From: CAYQUC01 sp048061315
Lineage (GTDB): Bacteria; Pseudomonadota; Gammaproteobacteria; UBA6429; Thiohalophilaceae
Assembly: GCA_048061315.1 (NCBI GenBank)
Contig: JBGMRJ010000001.1
Coordinates: 47,092 to 111,091, forward strand
Reading direction: 5' to 3'
Length of the DNA: 64,000 nucleotides
Both the position numbers and the translations under genes were made by a program. The notes beneath the pieces were generated by a model. It was not told the origin of the DNA, ran no database searches, and worked only from the letters and a program-made list of their open reading frames with translations. Shown in pieces: positions 56,176 to 63,222 of the stretch. Position 1 is the first letter of the stretch; the number at the start of each line of letters is the position of its first letter.

Positions 56176-56189
56176 TTGATCCATATCAT
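56176..56189 (+). promoter_or_regulatory. FNR-like box upstream of the truncated haemoglobin
   Basis: TTGATCCATATCAT matches the FNR consensus except for the last base. A weak -10-like TGTTAA lies near 56214. The box is 155 bases before the gene start. Confidence 0.6.
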
Positions 56190-56343
56190 TTCATTTGAAA
56201 AAAATTTAACCATTGTTAATACCGGTTCAAAATTTTAAATTCAGCTGCTTGACGAACTGCAATAACACTCGTATGTTGTGCTTTAACTTTACTGCACTCA
56301 AAGTAAAGCAATACTTTACATAAAACACAACACCGAGGTCACT

Positions 56344-56712
56344 ATGTCTGATACATTATTTGATAAAATTGGCGGAACCACTGCCGTCGAAGCTGCTGTT
56401 GATATTTTTTACCGAAGAGTTCTTGAAGATAAATCCATAAATCAATTCTTTGACAATACCGATATGGAAGCACAACGCGCAAAACAAATGTCATTTTTAA
56501 CCATGGCTTTTGGTGGCCCTAATAATTATTCTGGTAAAGACATGCGCGAAGCACATGCACCATTAGTCGCAAAAGGTTTGAATGAAGATCATTTCAATGC
56601 AGTTGCCGGTCATTTGCAAGATACACTTAAAGAACTTGAAGTACCTGAAAATTTGATTCAGGAAGTAATGACAATCGCCGGTAGTACCCATGATGACGTT
56701 CTGGGGCTGTAA
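56344..56712 (+). CDS. group I truncated haemoglobin (TrHbN type)
   Basis: The 122-residue protein has the compact truncated globin fold: LFDKIGGTTAVEAAVDIFYRRVL at the start (residues 5-27), the phenylalanine/tyrosine pair near FYRRVL, AFGGPNNYSGKDM, and the proximal histidine in REAHAPL. The C-terminal VMTIAGSTHDDVLGL is typical of group I. Such proteins bind oxygen and NO and can act as NO dioxygenase when reduced. A flavin/iron-sulfur reductase starts 14 bases downstream. A good AGGTC-like spacer and an FNR-like box lie upstream. Confidence 0.92.
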   Translation: MSDTLFDKIGGTTAVEAAVDIFYRRVLEDKSINQFFDNTDMEAQRAKQMSFLTMAFGGPNNYSGKDMREAHAPLVAKGLNEDHFNAVAGHLQDTLKELEVPENLIQEVMTIAGSTHDDVLGL

Positions 56713-56726
56713 AGCACAATTTTAAC

Positions 56727-57731
56727 TTGCGTAAAATAACCTATCAAAATAAGCAATATGACTGTCTCGACAATGAGACAGTATTGCAAACCTTACAACG
56801 CCATAAAATTAATGTACCGTATTCCTGTAGTATCGGCGTATGTCAAAGCTGTTTATTAAAAACGTCATCAACTGATATCCCTGAACGTTCACAACAGGGT
56901 TTAAGTAAAAAATTAATAAGCAAAAATTATTTTTTACCTTGTGTTTGCAAACCCAAAGATGATTTTAATATTATCGAAAGCTCAGAACATGAAATATATC
57001 TTGATTCTGTTGTTATAGAAAAAAACTGGTTATCAACCGAAGTATGTCAGTTTATTTTACAAAAACCAGACGATCTGGAATTTAACCCCGGTCAATTTGT
57101 TAACGTTCGTAATAAAGACTTGGTAACTCGCAGTTATTCCATTGCCAGTGCACCGCATTCAGATAACATTGAATTGCACGTTAAACATTTACAAAATGGT
57201 CAAATGAGTAACTGGATGTGCAATATTTTAGAGCCCGGTGATGCAATAGAACTGCAAGGTGCCAATGGCGATAATTATTATGATGCCGAAACCAAAAACC
57301 AAAACATATTATTAATTGCAACCGGAACCGGACTCGCACCGTTACTGGGTATCGTTCGCGATGCACTGGCACAAAATCATCAGGGCGACATTCACGTTTA
57401 TCATGGTAGCCGCTATTGTGATGGTTTATATCATATCGAAACAATGCGCGAACTGGAGAAACAACACCCCAACATGCAATACTACCCCTGCATCTCATCA
57501 TCAAACCCGTTATTAAACAATACCAAACGAATCCCCGATTGCATCCATGAACGCGCCGATGAGTTTGCGATAAAAAGTCACCCAACATTAAAAGGCTGGA
57601 AAGTCTATTTATGCGGCCACCCCTATATGGTAAAAAAAGTAAAAGCCAAAGCCTATATCGCCGGTGCATCATTAAATGACATTCATATTGATGCGTTTGA
57701 ATTAAAAGATCTTCGTACCCAAGATCGATAA
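56727..57731 (+). CDS. NAD(P)H oxidoreductase with 2Fe-2S ferredoxin and FAD domains
   Basis: The 334-residue protein combines a plant-type ferredoxin domain (CSIGVCQSCLLK with a later cysteine in LPCVCKP) with a ferredoxin-NADP reductase-like part. FAD binding is shown by TRSYSIASAP, and NAD(P) binding by LLIATGTGLAPLLGI and VYLCGHPYMV. It starts with TTG at 56727, the only start that gives the expected N-terminus, and lacks a strong ribosome binding site, suggesting coupling to the globin gene. A role as reductase for the adjacent haemoglobin is inferred from position. Confidence 0.85.
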   Translation: MRKITYQNKQYDCLDNETVLQTLQRHKINVPYSCSIGVCQSCLLKTSSTDIPERSQQGLSKKLISKNYFLPCVCKPKDDFNIIESSEHEIYLDSVVIEKNWLSTEVCQFILQKPDDLEFNPGQFVNVRNKDLVTRSYSIASAPHSDNIELHVKHLQNGQMSNWMCNILEPGDAIELQGANGDNYYDAETKNQNILLIATGTGLAPLLGIVRDALAQNHQGDIHVYHGSRYCDGLYHIETMRELEKQHPNMQYYPCISSSNPLLNNTKRIPDCIHERADEFAIKSHPTLKGWKVYLCGHPYMVKKVKAKAYIAGASLNDIHIDAFELKDLRTQDR

Positions 57732-57750
57732 CCTGTTACCATTTATTTTA

Positions 57751-59058
57751 TTATCCCTCAAGTGCATCCAGAACGGATTGTAATTTACTGGCATCAATAG
57801 TGCCGACACGATTAATTGCTTTTTTTAATAACGCAATAGCATCCTCGCGCCTGTTTAAATGCAGCCACAGTACTTGCGCTTCGAGTATTACATGATCAAC
57901 ACAGCTACCACTGTCGTTATAGCGAANNNNNNNNNNNNNNNNNNNNNNNNNNNNNNNNNNNNNNNNNNNNNNNNNNNNNNNNNNNNNNNNNNNNNNNNNN
58001 NNNNNNNNNNNNNNNNNNNNNNNNNNAACAGCCTGATCTTTTTTTGTTTGATATCCTTGCAATTCCTCGTCTATGCGTTTTCTATCACCAATAAATGAAG
58101 TCATCCTAGCAAAGGTATCCTGCCGGCTTGCACGCGAGCGATCAATTTCATCATCTAATTCGTCTTGAACTAAATCACGTCTGTCTTTAAAGAAAAAACG
58201 TGCTATCAAATAACCCGAGATGCCACCAGAAACATGAGCCACAAAATTAGTACCACCACCATCTTCTGTTCTTATAAACAAATCAAAAATATCCCAACCA
58301 ATAAACCAAATAGCTAAAACCCATACTGGAATAAATAATTTCCGAATATAAAATGAAAACCAGAAAACGGTACGAATACTGGCTTTTGGCATCATATAAG
58401 CAGAAAATCCAATCATCCCCATCACACTACCAGACAAACCCAGGGTTGGAATTGGGGAGTTATTAATTAAAGACAAAATTGAATACATAATTCCACCGAT
58501 TAATTCGATAGAAACTAACACCCCAATAAATTTTAATTTATTGCCCACCAAAATTTCAATTGCAGGCGTAAACGCAAAGAAGAATATTAAATTGAAAATA
58601 ATATGTTCCCAATCAGTATGAGATAAAGCCGACGTTAGCATTTTAAAGGGGTTAAAAGAAAATGGATAATACATAAGCTTGGTATCCAGATCCGCTGGAA
58701 CACCTTTTGCCACAAACTCAGAATAATGCTTTAGATCATATGTAATGTATTTCTCAAGATCATTATCTGCCGTATAATATTCAAGAAAATAACTTCTCCA
58801 CTCTTTTACATCTCTGAGTGAATGCATGCTAAGAAGTATCGTTAAACAATATTCATTATCTTGAGGAATTACATCATAAGTATGATCTTCAGGTTCAGTA
58901 TTTTTAATTAATTCACAATACAACTGAGCAGTATTATTAATAACGTTACGGTTTTGTATTTGAAAAAAGAAAATAACAAGACACAACACCATAATAGTGA
59001 ATGTAACATAGGGAATTTGATTCAATCGTAATGCAGTACTATAAGGGAGAATTAACAT
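57751..59058 (-). CDS. rhomboid-family intramembrane serine protease with C-terminal helical repeats
   Basis: The 435-residue protein has a first membrane helix (about 15-33), a long hydrophilic loop (34-138) and a rhomboid core. The core has HIIFNL (H152, N156), the catalytic serine S209 in GLSGS and the catalytic H275 in AHVSGG. After the core comes a charged linker and, beyond a 100-N gap, a short TPR-like end (LNRREDAIALLKKAIN). The frame continues across the gap if its true size is 1 modulo 3. It should cleave membrane proteins in the inner membrane; substrates are unknown. Confidence 0.85.
   Translation of the reverse strand: MLILPYSTALRLNQIPYVTFTIMVLCLVIFFFQIQNRNVINNTAQLYCELIKNTEPEDHTYDVIPQDNEYCLTILLSMHSLRDVKEWRSYFLEYYTADNDLEKYITYDLKHYSEFVAKGVPADLDTKLMYYPFSFNPFKMLTSALSHTDWEHIIFNLIFFFAFTPAIEILVGNKLKFIGVLVSIELIGGIMYSILSLINNSPIPTLGLSGSVMGMIGFSAYMMPKASIRTVFWFSFYIRKLFIPVWVLAIWFIGWDIFDLFIRTEDGGGTNFVAHVSGGISGYLIARFFFKDRRDLVQDELDDEIDRSRASRQDTFARMTSFIGDRKRIDEELQGYQTKKDQAVXXXXXXXXXXXXXXXXXXXXXXXXXXXXXXXXXXRYNDSGSCVDHVILEAQVLWLHLNRREDAIALLKKAINRVGTIDASKLQSVLDALEG
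57927..58026. other. 100-N assembly gap inside the rhomboid gene
   Basis: Exactly 100 N lies in the C-terminal repeat part of the rhomboid gene. The true length is unknown, and missing TPR repeats would explain the break. Confidence 0.95.
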
Positions 59059-59377
59059 TCTAATTTATTATTTACTGGGAAATACATTACAAAAATAACG
59101 AGAATATTTTTTAATTTCAAAACCAAAATCACCTGATTCATCTAAAAAAATAAACCACGAAAACCATGCTAATTATTAATGCTAAAATTTTGATAGATTT
59201 ATTAAGATTCATTGGTAATGGCAATACATAAGTAAATTTGATTATTACTGTTATATCGGGCAATGAAGTTGAAACTTAAAATATTTGAGTTACAGGGATA
59301 AAGAAGGCACGATAACGTTGCTCCTGTTAATGGCTAATAACACGCCTATAGCTTATTGTTAGAAAATGCGTTAACTG
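59059..59377. other. intergenic region between oxyR and the rhomboid gene
   Basis: These 319 AT-rich bases separate two leftward genes and should include the rhomboid promoter. I see no recognised site or gene inside it. Confidence 0.5.
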
Positions 59378-59395
59378 CTATTTCTGCAGAAATAG
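59378..59395. repeat. 18-bp perfect palindrome at the 3' end of oxyR
   Basis: CTATTTCTGCAGAAATAG is fully self-complementary and includes the oxyR stop codon. With no loop and no T-tract it is not a normal terminator. Confidence 0.5.
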
Positions 59396-60277
59396 TGATT
59401 TAATCAGATTTCCCAATTTTCTAAACTCATTCGCTCTCGCGGTGCCTTTACGCCACAGTAAGGCAATTTCGCGGTAACTGTTTTCTTTTAGTGGATACAT
59501 TTTTACCTGAGTGCCTTTTAATAGGCCGGAGTGTTCTGCCATTTCGGGTAGATAGGTGATGCCTAAATCACTGTCGACCATTTGAATAAGCGTGGATAAA
59601 CTGCTGGCACTAAAGCGATTGATTTTTTCCTGTTGAAATAATCGGCAAGCGGACAAGGCATGATCACGCATGCAATGTCCTTCTTCGAGTAAAATAACAC
59701 TATCGCTGTTTAATCGGTTTAAGGTGTAGTGCTCAGGATCAACCAGGGTGCTGTTTTTACGGCAGGCTAGTTTAAACTTGTCTTTAAATAAAATCTGATG
59801 CTCGGTATTTTTTAAATCATACGGTAACGCCAACAGGATAACATCTAACTCACCTGTCATTAACCGGGCATATAATTGTGCCGTTAAACCTTCGCGTAAA
59901 TATAATTGCAGATTTGGTAATTGCTTGCGTAACTTGGGTAATACTGACGGTAGTAAAAATGGTGCGATTGTCGGGATAATACCAAAATTTAAATTGCCGG
60001 AGAGTGCTTCTTTATTGTCACTGGCAAGCTCCACTAAATATTCAATATCACGCAGGCATAACCTGGCTTGAGATACGATGTCCTGACCAAGAGCGGTAAT
60101 GGTGACACTCTTGTTGGTTCGATCCACCAGATGGCAGTTTAGGATGGTTTCCAGTTCTTTAATGGCAATGCTAAACGCCGATTGCGACACAAAACACGAT
60201 TTGGCTGCCCGACCAAAATGTGGATCAGTATCCAATGCGATTAAATAACGTAGTTGTTTCACGGTTGGCAGTAACAT
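59378..60277 (-). CDS. oxyR: OxyR, peroxide-sensing LysR-family regulator
   Basis: OxyR forms a disulfide in response to hydrogen peroxide and activates antioxidant genes. The 299-residue protein has an N-terminal LysR helix-turn-helix (FGRAAKSCFVSQSAFSIAI) and the effector domain with GHCMRD and SAC. C202 and C211 have the same nine-residue spacing as C199 and C208 of E. coli OxyR. IPTIAPFLLPSVLP is also typical. It is divergent from the peroxiredoxin-glutaredoxin gene, its likely target. The last codons form an 18-base palindrome. Confidence 0.93.
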   Translation of the reverse strand: MLLPTVKQLRYLIALDTDPHFGRAAKSCFVSQSAFSIAIKELETILNCHLVDRTNKSVTITALGQDIVSQARLCLRDIEYLVELASDNKEALSGNLNFGIIPTIAPFLLPSVLPKLRKQLPNLQLYLREGLTAQLYARLMTGELDVILLALPYDLKNTEHQILFKDKFKLACRKNSTLVDPEHYTLNRLNSDSVILLEEGHCMRDHALSACRLFQQEKINRFSASSLSTLIQMVDSDLGITYLPEMAEHSGLLKGTQVKMYPLKENSYREIALLWRKGTARANEFRKLGNLIKSLFLQK

Positions 60278-60300
60278 GATGTTTTAACTCGAATTTTAAC

Positions 60301-60335
60301 GATATATTAAATATATCATAATGATGAATATATTC
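60301..60335. promoter_or_regulatory. tandem palindromes between oxyR and prx-grx, candidate OxyR site
   Basis: GATATAT-TAA-ATATATC (60301-60317) and GAATATATTC (60326-60335) are perfect inverted repeats with centres about 21.5 bases apart, two helical turns. OxyR tetramers bind two adjacent palindromic half-operators with this spacing. The position in the divergent promoter supports the assignment; the bases match the known consensus only in part. Confidence 0.6.
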
Positions 60336-60401
60336 AATTTTATTAATCATTAAATTCAACCTAGAATCACTCCATTATCAACAATCACTCAGGAGTTAAT
60401 C

Positions 60402-60819
60402 ATGTTACAAGACCAAGCAGGAAAAAGAGTACCCAATGTTACATTTCAACAACGTGTCAATGACGAATGGCANNNNNNNNNNNNNNNNNNNNNNNNNNNN
60501 NNNNNNNNNNNNNNNNNNNNNNNNNNNNNNNNNNNNNNNNNNNNNNNNNNNNNNNNNNNNNNNNNNNNNNNNTGCAACACGGCCTCAGAATATCACGCTG
60601 TTCACCCGAGTTGGCTGTTCTTATTGCGAAAAGGCGAAATACTTACTGGATTCGCATAAGCTGCAATATGAAGTTATCGAGTTAAACAAAGATATTACAG
60701 AAACATCATTACAAGCCGTTAGCAACTCAAATACTGTGCCACAAATATTTATTAATGGCGTGCATATTGGTAGCGCTAAAGATCTGGAAGCCTATTTGAA
60801 AAAAGATATCGCTGCATAA
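60402..60819 (+). CDS. hybrid peroxiredoxin-glutaredoxin (interrupted by assembly gap)
   Basis: The start (LQDQAGKRVPNVTFQQR) matches the N-terminus of Prx5-type peroxiredoxins fused to glutaredoxin, as in Haemophilus. After the 100-N gap comes a full glutaredoxin domain with active site CSYC in RVGCSYCEKAKYLL, and TVPQIFINGVHIG. The catalytic peroxiredoxin cysteine is in the missing part. Family length (about 240 residues) implies a true gap near 390 bases, and a multiple of three joins the frames. It reduces peroxides with glutathione. A good AGGAG site lies upstream, and the divergent neighbour is oxyR. Confidence 0.88.
60473..60572. other. 100-N assembly gap inside prx-grx
   Basis: Exactly 100 N replaces most of the peroxiredoxin domain. 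The reading frames on the two sides differ, which a true gap divisible by three would resolve. Confidence 0.95.
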
Positions 60820-60823
60820 TTTT

Positions 60824-60879
60824 TTTGCCGCAAAGACGTTAATCTTATTTACAATTACTCTTTGCGCCTTTGCGGCAAA
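60824..60879. terminator. bidirectional terminator between prx-grx and the DUF58 gene
   Basis: TTTGCCGCAAAG (60824-60835) and CTTTGCGGCAAA (60868-60879) are perfect 12-bp inverted repeats, with a T-run on each outer side. They sit between convergent genes. The arms also resemble the TCTTGGCG repeats at 32703. Confidence 0.65.
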
Positions 60880-60885
60880 TTTTCT

Positions 60886-62190
60886 TTACAATCGACCACT
60901 GGATTTAATATCCATGTAATAATTAACCATTGTAACCGGTAACTGTTCAGGGTTTACGTCTAAATGCAATACACCCTCGTGATCCAGACGTTGATGGGTT
61001 TGACGGCGGTATTGTGCATATTGTTGTGCTGCGGCATGATCAATTGCAGAATCAAAATCAGTAACTGGTTTTTGCATCATGTCATCTATCACTTTTTCTT
61101 TTAAACTGGCTAAGAGCACTAAATGCCGTTTTTGCATAATTTTAATGGCGGGCATTAGGTCTTCGGTATCTTCATCACGTAAGTTGGTAATTAATACTAC
61201 CAAGGCACGGCGGCGTTGATGCACCATTAATTTACTGGCGGCATTAGTGTAATCAGGCGAATAACTACCCGGTTGTAAATCATAGATCGTATTTAATATA
61301 TGATTGATACTTGAAATGGATTTACGCGGCGACATCCAGCGTTCTTCGCCACTGAATGTCATTAAACCAACCGCATCGCCTTGTCGTAAGGCTACGTGTG
61401 ATAACAACAAAATGGCATTTAAGGTGTGATCGAAATGCGATAACTGACCATCTTCAGATAACATTCGACGACCACAATCGACTAAAAATAAAATCTGTTG
61501 ATCGCGCTCTTCCTGATAATCGCGTGAAATCAGTTTTCGTATTCGAGAGCTGGCTTTCCAGTCTACCTGACGCAAAGAATCGCCTTCCCGGTATTCACGC
61601 AATTGGTGAAAGTCCTGACCTTCACCGCGACGGCGTTTTTTTACAATGCCTATTTGTGAAAGCCGTTGATCCATCGCTAATAAAGTGTATTTCATTACAG
61701 CTGCAAAATTAGGATAAACACGTACCGAAGAATACTCACCTATGAATTGATTGCGTTTCCAGAATCCCATTAAGGAATGAATTCGAATTTGAGTTAAATT
61801 AAACTTAAAATCGCCACGTTTTAGTGGCCGGATTCGATATTTAACTTCACTCCAGCCATTTGCTGGTATCACCAGGGTCACTGGTAGGTTTTCATAATCT
61901 GCATTTTCAGGATAGTGATCATAAACATCAATTTGACGATCCTGACTCGCTGGGTTGTGAAAACGCAGTGTCACTGAAATCCAGCTACCGAGAGACAAGG
62001 TATTCATCACTTCTCGACTCACGGTAATTTTTTTACGTTGTATTAAACTGCTAAAATCAACTACTAAAATAACGGCCAATGTTGCAATTAAAAACTGCCA
62101 CCACAGCAATGCTGGCGTATAGTAACTTGCCACGAGTGACAACGCTAAACAGACTACAGCTAAATACACCAATCGTTTTGTCGGAAGCAT
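60886..62190 (-). CDS. DUF58-domain membrane protein
   Basis: The 434-residue protein has two N-terminal membrane helices (about 8-47). An immunoglobulin-like beta region follows, then the DUF58 domain with GEGQDFHQLREYREGDSLRQ (positions about 193-212) and a von Willebrand A-like part beginning ILFLVDCGRRM. It is encoded directly after moxR, the standard pairing, and probably acts with the MoxR ATPase as an envelope or complex-assembly chaperone. The client is unknown. Confidence 0.88.
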   Translation of the reverse strand: MLPTKRLVYLAVVCLALSLVASYYTPALLWWQFLIATLAVILVVDFSSLIQRKKITVSREVMNTLSLGSWISVTLRFHNPASQDRQIDVYDHYPENADYENLPVTLVIPANGWSEVKYRIRPLKRGDFKFNLTQIRIHSLMGFWKRNQFIGEYSSVRVYPNFAAVMKYTLLAMDQRLSQIGIVKKRRRGEGQDFHQLREYREGDSLRQVDWKASSRIRKLISRDYQEERDQQILFLVDCGRRMLSEDGQLSHFDHTLNAILLLSHVALRQGDAVGLMTFSGEERWMSPRKSISSINHILNTIYDLQPGSYSPDYTNAASKLMVHQRRRALVVLITNLRDEDTEDLMPAIKIMQKRHLVLLASLKEKVIDDMMQKPVTDFDSAIDHAAAQQYAQYRRQTHQRLDHEGVLHLDVNPEQLPVTMVNYYMDIKSSGRL

Positions 62191-62220
62191 GGTTAATCTA
62201 TACCTTAATTTAGTGTTGAT

Positions 62221-63222
62221 TCACAAACGCGGGGCTTCTACTGCATCGAGTAACGCCGTTAATATTGTATCAGCACTTTGGCCTTCAATTTCCATCTCGG
62301 GCGATAATATTATTCGATGCCGTAATGCTGCCAGAGCGATACTTTTAATATCATCCGGGGTTACAAAATCATTGTTATTTAATAGTGCAGCAGCACGAGC
62401 AGCACGGACCAATGCAAGCCCCCCACGTGGTCCGGCACCCACCATAATACCCGGCCAGTTTCGAGTTTGCCGTACAATATTGACAGCATAATCTGAAACG
62501 CGTTGATCAATTTGCAATTTTGCAACAATATTCTGTATTGCTACAATTGCTTTGCTATTCACAACTGCACTGACTGCACCAACATCAATTGAATCACCAA
62601 TTTTACCCGCGGTAATGGTTCGCACCAGATTTTTTTCTTCACTGTCACCTGGATAATCGATTAATATCTTTAACAAAAATCGATCCAGTTGCGCTTCGGG
62701 TAATGGGTAAGTTCCTTCCTGCTCTAATGGATTTTGAGTCGCCAATGTCATAAACGGTAAATCAAAAGCCATCGCTTTACCTTCAATAGTGACTTGTTGC
62801 TCTTGCATAACCTCAAGCAGCGCAGCTTGTGTTTTTGCTGGGGCACGATTAATTTCATCGGCCAGTAGTAAATTGGTAAATACCGGGCCACGTCGAATTC
62901 TGAAGCTTTCGGATTTCATGTCATACATGGCATGGCCGGTTATGTCACTCGGCATTAAATCCGGCGTAAATTGAATTCGTGAGAAACCACCATTAAATGT
63001 TTGTGCTAATGCACGAACCAATAATGTTTTGCCTAAGCCCGGTACACCTTCAATCAATACATGCCCAGCAGAAAATAAAGCAATTAGAACCTGATCAATT
63101 ACCTGATCTTGACCGATAACGGCTTTGCTTATTTCTGCTCGTAAACTTTGTGCAATTTCAGATGCTTTTTTAATATTTAACCCTGGTTCTTGTTCTATGG
63201 GTTTATCGCTTGAATCATTCAT
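62221..63222 (-). CDS. MoxR-family AAA+ ATPase
   Basis: The 333-residue ATPase has Walker A in GVPGLGKTLLVRAL, Walker B in LLADEINRAPAKTQAALLE, sensor 1 in LATQNPLEQEGTYPLPEAQ and the arginine finger region in LDRFLLK. MoxR proteins act as chaperones with VWA/DUF58 partners. The start overlaps the DUF4350 gene by four bases, and DUF58 follows after 30 bases, so the three form one operon. Confidence 0.93.
   Translation of the reverse strand: MNDSSDKPIEQEPGLNIKKASEIAQSLRAEISKAVIGQDQVIDQVLIALFSAGHVLIEGVPGLGKTLLVRALAQTFNGGFSRIQFTPDLMPSDITGHAMYDMKSESFRIRRGPVFTNLLLADEINRAPAKTQAALLEVMQEQQVTIEGKAMAFDLPFMTLATQNPLEQEGTYPLPEAQLDRFLLKILIDYPGDSEEKNLVRTITAGKIGDSIDVGAVSAVVNSKAIVAIQNIVAKLQIDQRVSDYAVNIVRQTRNWPGIMVGAGPRGGLALVRAARAAALLNNNDFVTPDDIKSIALAALRHRIILSPEMEIEGQSADTILTALLDAVEAPRL

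Noticed and set aside
57181..57672. 163-codon open frame opposite the ferredoxin-reductase gene
   Set aside because: The codon pattern (rich in Arg, His, Leu) is that of an antisense shadow of a well-supported gene.
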